Assembly (NCBI GenBank): GCA_963660495.1 | Contig: CAVKYO010000027.1 | Coordinates: 1-11,625, forward strand | Direction: 5' to 3' | From: CAG-877 sp963660495 | GTDB taxonomy: Bacteria; Bacillota_I; Bacilli_A; RF39; UBA660 | DNA length: 11,625 nt | Shown: positions 6,491 to 11,625 of the stretch, piece by piece | Position numbering within the stretch: the first letter of the stretch is position 1 | How the letters are laid out: the number at the start of each line of letters is the position of its first letter | Made by a program: the position numbers and the translations under genes | Notes under the pieces: model-generated | Told to the model about the DNA's origin: nothing | Seen by the model: only the letters and a program-made list of their open reading frames with translations | The model's database searches: none

Positions 6491-9025
6491 TTATTTTTCT
6501 AATATTTTTTCACTAGTTTTATTGTCTTTCATTAATGGTTTTATACTACCATCAACTATTCCTCTAGAAACAATTTGATATATTCTCATTTCATGAGGTA
6601 ATTCTAACGCATCAATATAATCAAAAGCAGCTTGTTTATTATCTTTACTAATTTCAACAGTCTCTCCATTAACTACTACTTCTTCTTTTGTTTTTAAAAC
6701 TGTTTCTTCTTTATAATATATAGGTCTAGCATTTGCTAAAGTAAATGTTTTAATTTTTTCTATATCTGCTTTACTATAATTAAACTCTGGTCCATTTAAA
6801 ACAGCTGTTACAAATACACCTATAGGAGAATCTGTAATTAATTTAAAGTCTAAATAGTTAAATTCTCTCTTAGTACCATCTTCTTTTTCTACTCCAGAAA
6901 CGATACCATCTCCTATTTTTTTAACAATACCTTCTGGTATAGTAATTGCTGTATATTTACCAGAACGAATTAAACGATTTCTATAATTATATTCTTCACA
7001 TAGTTCTACATCAGTTTCTCTACAATAGTTAATAGCGTCCTGCATTCTTGCAGATGATATTCCTCTTAATACACAATAAGTTTTAACATTTAAACCATCA
7101 GTAGAAAGATAATCAACTACTAAGTCTCTATACATTTTATTTTTTAAAGCTATTTTTGTATTTTTACTTTCTTCATCTCTAATAACTTCATCTTCTCTTA
7201 ATTTTTCAGAAACTTTATCTATTGTACTTTTAAATTCTGGATCTGCTTTTTTACTTAATATATTAAACATATCTAAGGCATCTTCCACTGTTAATCCTAA
7301 GTTAAAAATACGATCTGCTAAACTTTCTTTATTTTCATATGCAATACAAACTTCACCTAGTAAAGCCCAAGCATTTTCATTTTTAAAACGTGCCTCATAT
7401 ATTTCTAAACTCTTTTTAAAGTCTTTTGGAGAAGCATATTTTCTAACACCATCTTGACTAGCATATTTTAAATATTTTCCATGTATAGAAAATCTATCAA
7501 TGAAATTACTCTCTTCTAATTCATCTTCAAAGTCTTCTAACAATTTTATTGCACATTTAGCTTTAACTGATTCGTCTTCATTCCATCCATAAAATTGTGA
7601 TGACTGTTCAAACCAAGCTTTTAATTCATTAAAATCTAAAAGATCACTACTTAAAACATTATTTCTAATAAAGTATCCCATTGTCTCATCAGTACTATCT
7701 TGATGTAAGAACAATTTAGCATAATATCTATTCCAAATTTCTTCTCTTCTTAAAGCTTCGCTACTATATCTATTAATTGCTTCTTCATCATTTTCTATAT
7801 AATATCCTGTAGCTTTACAGTAATTTTTAAATGACTTAGTAGATTCTAATTCTCTAAAATCATATAAATAATTACCATTAATAATTCTTTCAAAATCACA
7901 TCTATCAAATAAAACACTGTTATTATTTCTAGCAAATTCTTCTATAAATACTAAATCACTAGAAACATAATCTTTTTTTCTAAATGTTTTATAAGCTTCT
8001 TTAACTGTATCTGATAATATTTCTTCATCGTCTAAAGCTAAGTAACTTTTTCTCATATTAACTATAATATTACCAAATTGATCAGTAGACAATCTTCTAC
8101 CTGACTTTTCATATTCACAAATAAAGCTTTTAATATCATCTACTGTTAATGAAACATCTTTAAATGCATCAAAGAATGAATCATTAGGATCATACTCTTT
8201 ATATGCAAATGCTGTTAATAAGTTTTTCTTCATTTGTACTTCATTACCAGTTTGTAATAATTTTTCTATTTCAGCTAATTGTATAATTGGATTTTTAGTA
8301 TATGGTACTTTACCTAATGTAAATCTAACTAAACTTAAATTATCATAGTTTTCACTAATTTCACATTTCTTACCATTTCTTCTAGCTTCTTCTACACGTG
8401 AAATATCTTCTTTTGTAGACCAGAAGTTTAAATAATTATGAAGTGTTCCAACGATACTATTTAATGTTTCTATATATTCTTTATTATATTCAAAATTATT
8501 AACTTCATTTTCATAACCTATAAAATTAAGTATTTCAATAACTGTATTAATTCCTATATAGTAGTCATTAGAATTCATCATTAAATCCATTTTATCTACT
8601 ATATCAAACGTAAATGGAGCTTTACCATAGTCCATAAATCCTTGATAGGCTGCTAACTTTTCTGGCATTAAATGCATAGTCATATATAATTTACAAAAAT
8701 CATCATAATCATATGTTTTACCATCAAATAAGTATTTAAATATAGGTATAAACATTACTTTACTACCATCACTTGCTGTTACATAAGAATAATCTTTATT
8801 AAAGAATGTAGCCGCAAGATCAATTAGTCTTTTTCTTTGTAATACTTTTGGAAAATGACCAAGTAATAAATCATTAATGTCATCAAAAGAGTATTTATCT
8901 TTTAAAACACAAAAAAACTCATCACTTAATTCTTCTCTTTTACTAATCTCATCAACATAATATTGATTAGCTTCATTTAATTCATTTTCAAAACTTTCTA
9001 ATAATAATCTTCTAAAAGATCTCAT
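6491..9025 (-). CDS. Large predicted helical cytosolic protein of unknown function (844 aa)
   Basis: I do not recognise this protein. It has no signal peptide, membrane segment or familiar catalytic motif, and is acidic, rich in Asp, Glu, Asn, Lys and aromatics, with mostly helical-looking sequence up to about residue 640. Similar phrases recur: LTVDDIKSFICEYEKS (293-308), SSDLVFIEEFARN (355-367), SSDLLDFNELKAWFEQS (459-475), LTVEDALDMFNILSKK (578-593). These suggest degenerate helical repeats with an S/T-x-D/E helix cap. Residues 632-672 (GLNVKTYCVLRGISSARMQDAI at the core) look like a helix-turn-helix. The last 150 residues look more beta-rich. The ATG at 9025 is chosen because AGGTGAGG precedes it by 7 nt. 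A longer frame from TTG at 9091 would begin inside the -35 hexamer of the promoter. It sits alone between its own promoter and the ileS promoter. Confidence 0.85.
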   Translation of the reverse strand: MRSFRRLLLESFENELNEANQYYVDEISKREELSDEFFCVLKDKYSFDDINDLLLGHFPKVLQRKRLIDLAATFFNKDYSYVTASDGSKVMFIPIFKYLFDGKTYDYDDFCKLYMTMHLMPEKLAAYQGFMDYGKAPFTFDIVDKMDLMMNSNDYYIGINTVIEILNFIGYENEVNNFEYNKEYIETLNSIVGTLHNYLNFWSTKEDISRVEEARRNGKKCEISENYDNLSLVRFTLGKVPYTKNPIIQLAEIEKLLQTGNEVQMKKNLLTAFAYKEYDPNDSFFDAFKDVSLTVDDIKSFICEYEKSGRRLSTDQFGNIIVNMRKSYLALDDEEILSDTVKEAYKTFRKKDYVSSDLVFIEEFARNNNSVLFDRCDFERIINGNYLYDFRELESTKSFKNYCKATGYYIENDEEAINRYSSEALRREEIWNRYYAKLFLHQDSTDETMGYFIRNNVLSSDLLDFNELKAWFEQSSQFYGWNEDESVKAKCAIKLLEDFEDELEESNFIDRFSIHGKYLKYASQDGVRKYASPKDFKKSLEIYEARFKNENAWALLGEVCIAYENKESLADRIFNLGLTVEDALDMFNILSKKADPEFKSTIDKVSEKLREDEVIRDEESKNTKIALKNKMYRDLVVDYLSTDGLNVKTYCVLRGISSARMQDAINYCRETDVELCEEYNYRNRLIRSGKYTAITIPEGIVKKIGDGIVSGVEKEDGTKREFNYLDFKLITDSPIGVFVTAVLNGPEFNYSKADIEKIKTFTLANARPIYYKEETVLKTKEEVVVNGETVEISKDNKQAAFDYIDALELPHEMRIYQIVSRGIVDGSIKPLMKDNKTSEKILEK

Positions 9026-9062
9026 AAATAACCTCACCTGTCCCTTTTTAGTTGCGATATAG

Positions 9063-9091
9063 ATTATACCATAAGAACAAGTAAAAAGCAA
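9063..9091 (-). promoter_or_regulatory. Promoter of the 844-aa gene
   Basis: On the minus strand there is TTGCTT (9091-9086), a 17-nt spacer and a perfect TATAAT (9068-9063). Transcription should start near 9056, about 30 nt before the ATG at 9025. This placement excludes the upstream in-frame TTG start. Confidence 0.75.
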
Positions 9092-9109
9092 GAAATATTA
9101 ATAGTCACC

Positions 9110-9143
9110 AAAAGAGCAACCAAACCAAACAAAAAGTTGCTCT
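9110..9143 (-). terminator. Probable intrinsic terminator after the 128-aa gene
   Basis: On the minus strand AGAGCAAC (9143-9136) pairs perfectly with GTTGCTCT (9120-9113) around a 15-nt loop, followed by only three more T before GG. It lies about 30 nt past the stop of the upstream gene and before the next promoter. The short T tract makes it a moderate call. Confidence 0.5.
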
Positions 9144-9172
9144 CATAATTTAATATTATTAGCTAAAAGATA

Positions 9173-9559
9173 TTATTTTCTAACATATAAATAAGCATAC
9201 TTATCACAATGTAATTCTTTGTTATCTATAACCTTACAATTTTCAGTAATTAATCCATCGTCATTTTTTAAAACCAAATTATCTTTATTAAAACTATATG
9301 TACCAGTCTCAACACTATCTGACATTTCTAATTTGTAATGTCCTTTCCCATCCAGAGTTAAGTAAAACGGAGTATCTGCATTTGAATATATAGGTTGTCC
9401 ATTTTCATATTTAATTATATAAACATACTGAGTCTTATCAGCAAGCCAAACACCTTTTACTGAAGATAATTGATCATTATCTTTAGTTAAAATATATACA
9501 ACGACAATTAATAATGTTAGTAACAAGATAACAAAAACTGATATAATATTTTTCTTCAT
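9173..9559 (-). CDS. Small membrane-anchored extracytoplasmic protein of unknown function
   Basis: This 128-residue protein has a KK-start and one strong hydrophobic segment (residues 5-24), and no lipobox cysteine, so it is probably an uncleaved N-terminal anchor with the rest outside the cell. The exposed part looks like a small beta-sheet or lipocalin-like barrel: KGVWLADKTQYVYIIKY (35-51), FYLTLDGKGHYKLEMS (65-80), GTYSFNKDNLVLKND (86-100). Two cysteines (C108, C118) could form a disulfide, which would fit an extracytoplasmic location. No family function can be assigned. TTAGGAG lies 6 nt before the ATG. It has its own consensus promoter (9614-9642) and a probable terminator downstream, so it appears to be a single-gene unit. 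Confidence 0.75.
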   Translation of the reverse strand: MKKNIISVFVILLLTLLIVVVYILTKDNDQLSSVKGVWLADKTQYVYIIKYENGQPIYSNADTPFYLTLDGKGHYKLEMSDSVETGTYSFNKDNLVLKNDDGLITENCKVIDNKELHCDKYAYLYVRK

Positions 9560-9613
9560 TTTTTCTCCTAAAATAATACCCTTAATCAGATATAATTAAC
9601 TCTTCTTTCCTAG

Positions 9614-9642
9614 AAAATATCATACTAATTATCTACTGTCAA
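9614..9642 (-). promoter_or_regulatory. Strong promoter of the 128-aa gene
   Basis: On the minus strand there is a perfect TTGACA (9642-9637), a 17-nt spacer ending TGA, and TATTTT (9619-9614), giving an extended -10 (TGnTATTTT). It begins 5 nt past the stop codon of the kinase-like gene. No terminator is visible between that stop and this promoter, so read-through is possible. Confidence 0.75.
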
Positions 9643-9647
9643 GTTAC

Positions 9648-10481
9648 CTATTTTTTAACCAGTGTCTTTACGCAAGTTGTACCCGTATTAAATACAACTC
9701 TCATGTCATACTCTTCAGCTATTCTAAAAACATCATCACCTAAAAAATCATTATCGGAATCTTTATCAAATAAACTCCAAACCTTATGACAAATGTCATC
9801 ATCTTTTAAACCAAGTCTATTAAATACCCCTCCTACTGAAGTAGAATCGGTTTTAGAAAGATCCACATTAAAAGTATTTAAAAAATATAAATAAATAGAA
9901 CTCATCTTATCAAGATTCTTTGTAAATAATCCATTATTTAAATATTTAGAATCATTAGAGTCTGTTCTTAAACCAAGCTTTTTAGAAACACGTCCCGCTC
10001 TAAAAGTACCATGTTGTAACTCTTCAAAATTAACAAAGTACGGTTTAAAATCTTGCTCCAAATAAATACCTGTTCCATCACATAAACATGGAAAAACAAT
10101 ATCACTACACTCTTCTACAACACTTTCTAAATTATGATGAATAAGTGCATAACGATATAAATTTACTTTATCATTATCACTCTCATTACTAAAAACATCC
10201 GTAAAACTTCTACCAGAAACATCACGTCTTATATATCCTGCTACATAATTATCCATACAACATATTTTATCAGGAACAACTATTCTTGGGTGATGAATAG
10301 TATCAGCCGACAACATTTTTTCTTCCATATCAACAATTTTTTTCGCATAAAAATCCCAATAAACATAATGAAATAGTTTCAAAATACTTCCATCACTAAG
10401 TCTATATAAATTACCATCAAAGCCACTTGACAGTAATATACTTCCAGATAAACTCTCCATAGTAAGTTTCATTTTTTCCAT
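9648..10481 (-). CDS. Unrecognised protein with a degenerate protein-kinase-like N-lobe
   Basis: This 277-residue protein has no clear family match. The N-terminal part resembles a kinase N-lobe: G20-F-D-G23-N-L-Y-R-L followed by DGSILKLF with K35, in the glycine-loop-to-lysine arrangement. HHPRIVVPDKICCMDNYVAGYI (63-84) resembles the hinge region of small kinase-like folds. PYFVNFEELQHG (147-158) sits where a metal-binding D-F-x segment might be, but has Asn151 in place of Asp. An HRD-type catalytic loop is not obvious, so a pseudokinase is possible. The ATG at 10481 is preferred because GGTGAT (10490-10485), complementary to the 16S 3' end, precedes it by 3 nt. A TTG at 10496 in the same frame would add 5 residues. 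It follows divIVA by 45 nt and probably shares the sepF transcript. Confidence 0.7.
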   Translation of the reverse strand: MEKMKLTMESLSGSILLSSGFDGNLYRLSDGSILKLFHYVYWDFYAKKIVDMEEKMLSADTIHHPRIVVPDKICCMDNYVAGYIRRDVSGRSFTDVFSNESDNDKVNLYRYALIHHNLESVVEECSDIVFPCLCDGTGIYLEQDFKPYFVNFEELQHGTFRAGRVSKKLGLRTDSNDSKYLNNGLFTKNLDKMSSIYLYFLNTFNVDLSKTDSTSVGGVFNRLGLKDDDICHKVWSLFDKDSDNDFLGDDVFRIAEEYDMRVVFNTGTTCVKTLVKK

Positions 10482-10484
10482 AAC

Positions 10485-10490
10485 ATCACC
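10485..10490 (-). promoter_or_regulatory. Ribosome binding site deciding the kinase-like gene start
   Basis: GGTGAT on the minus strand matches the 3' half of AGGAGGTGATC and lies 3 nt before ATG 10481. This supports that ATG over the in-frame TTG at 10496 and the ATG three codons downstream. The divIVA start is preceded by the same motif at the same spacing. Confidence 0.5.
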
Positions 10491-10526
10491 AGACAAACTA
10501 CATATTATCCATAATAAAACTAGCTC

Positions 10527-10964
10527 CTATTTTGAATCTAGTTCTAAAACTTCTATTTCTTCAACAACAGCCAACTGTTGTTCCATAATAATTTTCAATT
10601 TCCGTTTAAATATTTTCATATTTTTTTCTAAAAGTTCCGCTCTATTTTCAATTCTTTCAGCCTTTAGTAATGACTCATTAACAATTCTACTAGCATTACT
10701 TTTAGCGTCACTAATGACCATTTTAGCTTCATCCCTAGCCATTCTCTTTATATTATCACTAGTCTCCTCAGCTTTTAAGATAGAATTCTTTAACGTACTT
10801 TCTAATCTTTTATAATGTTCTAATTCAGCCTTTAAACTATCAATTTCTCTTCTTTGTTCTTTACACTTTGTAACGATACCTTCAGTCTGAGTTATCACAT
10901 CATTAATAAACTGATTTACTTCATTTCGACTATAACCATTTGTCTCATAACTAAATCTTTCCAA
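10527..10964 (-). CDS. divIVA: DivIVA-family cell division/polarity protein
   Basis: This 145-residue cytosolic coiled-coil protein belongs to the DivIVA/GpsB type, which binds curved membrane at septa and poles and recruits partners. The N-terminal family signature is clear: F4 in ERFSYETNGY, GY at 10-11, then EVNQFINDV (15-23). Residues about 24-60 and 62-140 are continuous heptad-like helix, with the Ala-rich stretch ARDEAKMVISDAKSNASRIVNES (76-98) seen in DivIVA. The usual first segment (LTPxDI) is shortened. The start is TTG at 10964, because GGGTGATC (10975-10968) precedes it by 3 nt. A GTG at 10973 would lie inside that binding site. It follows sepF by 19 nt in the same direction, as in other Firmicutes division clusters. 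Confidence 0.85.
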   Translation of the reverse strand: MERFSYETNGYSRNEVNQFINDVITQTEGIVTKCKEQRREIDSLKAELEHYKRLESTLKNSILKAEETSDNIKRMARDEAKMVISDAKSNASRIVNESLLKAERIENRAELLEKNMKIFKRKLKIIMEQQLAVVEEIEVLELDSK

Positions 10965-10967
10965 AAT

Positions 10968-10975
10968 GATCACCC
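10968..10975 (-). promoter_or_regulatory. Ribosome binding site deciding the divIVA TTG start
   Basis: GGGTGATC on the minus strand matches the 3' part of AGGAGGTGATC. It overlaps the alternative GTG at 10973, so initiation at TTG 10964 is more likely. Confidence 0.5.
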
Positions 10976-10983
10976 TTTAACTT

Positions 10984-11427
10984 CTAGAAAAAATCATCTT
11001 CGTCGTTCTCTTCTTTATTTTCTTTTTTACTCTTTGAACCAGTACCTTTACTAGCTCCTTCATCACTAATTTTACCTTCTACATTAACATTATTAGGTGT
11101 ACATAAGAAAATTCCTCCACCTAATTTTTGTAAATCTCCACCTATTGCGTAAATAGTACCATATAGGAAATCAACAATACGTTTAGCTTGATCAGGAGTT
11201 ACTCTCTTTAAATTAACAACAACAGCACTTCTATTTTTTAAATAATCCGCTATTTGTTGACTTTCAGAGTAAGCTCTAGGTTCTAAAAGCATCATTTTAC
11301 TTCCCGCCATACCATTCTCAGCATGATAGGCTTCTCTAGAAGTACTATAAAAGTTTTCTTCAGTAGTAGCCTCTTCTCCATCACCTTCACTACCAACTAA
11401 TTTATCAATAAATTTATTAAAAGCCAT
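10984..11427 (-). CDS. sepF: Cell division protein SepF
   Basis: SepF is a cytosolic, membrane-associated protein that bundles and anchors FtsZ at the division ring. Residues 1-12 (MAFNKFIDKLVG) form the amphipathic membrane-binding helix. After an acidic linker comes the SepF fold: LLEPRAYSESQQIADYLKN (47-65), AVVVNLKRV (68-76), AKRIVDFLYGTIYAIGGDLQKLG (81-103) and IFLCTPNNVNV (106-116). The C-terminal 30 residues are charged and low complexity, ending in DEDDFF, a tail longer than in many SepF proteins. GGAGG lies 7 nt before the ATG. As first gene before divIVA, it probably heads a transcript that also covers the kinase-like gene. Confidence 0.95.
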   Translation of the reverse strand: MAFNKFIDKLVGSEGDGEEATTEENFYSTSREAYHAENGMAGSKMMLLEPRAYSESQQIADYLKNRSAVVVNLKRVTPDQAKRIVDFLYGTIYAIGGDLQKLGGGIFLCTPNNVNVEGKISDEGASKGTGSKSKKENKEENDEDDFF

Positions 11428-11471
11428 AACTTATCCTCCATATCATATTAAAATGTTAAATACTATAACTA

Positions 11472-11500
11472 ATTCTACCATAATTACAATAAAAATTAAA
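11472..11500 (-). promoter_or_regulatory. Promoter of the sepF-divIVA transcript
   Basis: On the minus strand there is TTTAAT (11500-11495), a 17-nt spacer ending TGG, and TAGAAT (11477-11472), giving an extended -10 (TGnTAGAAT) that offsets a weak -35. Transcription should start near 11465, about 40 nt before the sepF ATG. Confidence 0.5.
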
Positions 11501-11511
11501 GTATTAATTTA

Positions 11512-11570
11512 TTATATTGTAGCGTTACTAGAATCACTTGTAAAATTAACAAATCTATTTTCACTATTAC
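11512..11570 (-). pseudogene. Possible 3' remnant of an upstream gene
   Basis: On the minus strand one frame is open from the repeat junction to a TAA at 11514-11512, reading GNSENRFVNFTSDSSNATI. The composition is compatible with a polar C-terminal tail, and a gene upstream of sepF would be expected in a division cluster. The stretch is too short to identify and could be non-coding. Continued beyond 11570 the frame runs through the repeat to a stop at 11610-11608. Confidence 0.25.
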
Positions 11571-11625
11571 CCCGAGTTTTGCAGTTATTCCTCTTTAAAT
11601 TGTTAATCTAGCCTTTATTATATAA
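11571..11625 (+). mobile_element. Opposite end of an insertion-sequence-like element (inferred)
   Basis: CCCGAGTTTTGCAGTTA at 11571-11587 is the partner of the minus-strand copy at 55-39 (15 of 17 identical) and faces outward from the window. From the junction to the window edge is 55 nt, the same as at the left end. The bases beyond the repeat (TTGTTA near 11600, TATAA at the very end) could be a promoter reading into the element. No protein is identifiable. Confidence 0.45.

Noticed and set aside
9026..9091. N-terminal extension of the 844-aa protein from a TTG start, with a hydrophobic stretch resembling a signal
   Set aside because: The TTG is part of the -35 hexamer and the extension spans the TATAAT box. 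The ATG at 9025 has a good ribosome site.
10854..11054. Plus-strand open frame opposite the divIVA/sepF junction
   Set aside because: It overlaps two well-supported minus-strand genes and has no domain or ribosome-site support.
1..11625. CRISPR array, tRNA/rRNA genes, or a defence island around the Fic gene
   Set aside because: No regularly spaced repeats or tRNA/rRNA signatures were seen, and apart from the truncated Fic gene the neighbours are metabolic, translation and division genes.

Overview
This window reads as an AT-rich (roughly 70% A+T by eye), low-GC Gram-positive genome, most likely an uncultured host-associated Bacilli/Mollicutes-related lineage. Supporting points are strong Shine-Dalgarno sites, TTGACA/TATAAT-type promoters, a T-box leader, and the walled-cell division proteins SepF and DivIVA. 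TGG is used for Trp, and TGA is not needed as a sense codon in any gene. The lineage call is inference. All ten genes lie on the minus strand, so transcription runs from high to low coordinates.

In transcription order: a promoter near 11472-11500 drives sepF, divIVA and an unknown protein with a kinase-like N-lobe (11427-9648). A separate consensus promoter drives a small membrane-anchored protein (9559-9173), followed by a probable terminator. Another promoter drives a large unrecognised 844-residue protein (9025-6491). Directly after its stop come an extended -10 promoter and a complete T-box leader with an AUC (Ile) specifier, controlling ileS (6213-3118). A final promoter drives a compact four-gene operon: a membrane-anchored thioredoxin-like protein, a FabG-like SDR, a PF06838-type PLP lyase and a Fic-family protein.

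The order sepF - divIVA - ileS is the distal end of the classical Firmicutes division cluster (ftsZ-ylmDE-sepF-ylmG-ylmH-divIVA-ileS). Here ylmG and ylmH are absent between sepF and divIVA, and three lineage-specific genes sit between divIVA and ileS. The IleRS is the type 2 form and carries the swapped GXHH signature in place of HXGH, a variant linked to very high mupirocin resistance.

Both ends of the window carry the same imperfect 17-bp terminal-inverted-repeat-like sequence, at 39-55 and 11571-11587, pointing outward. Each leaves exactly 55 bases of putative element sequence to the window edge. I infer that the window is a whole assembly contig bounded by two copies of an insertion-sequence-like repeat. 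The left copy truncates the Fic gene, whose last codons and stop come from the repeat.
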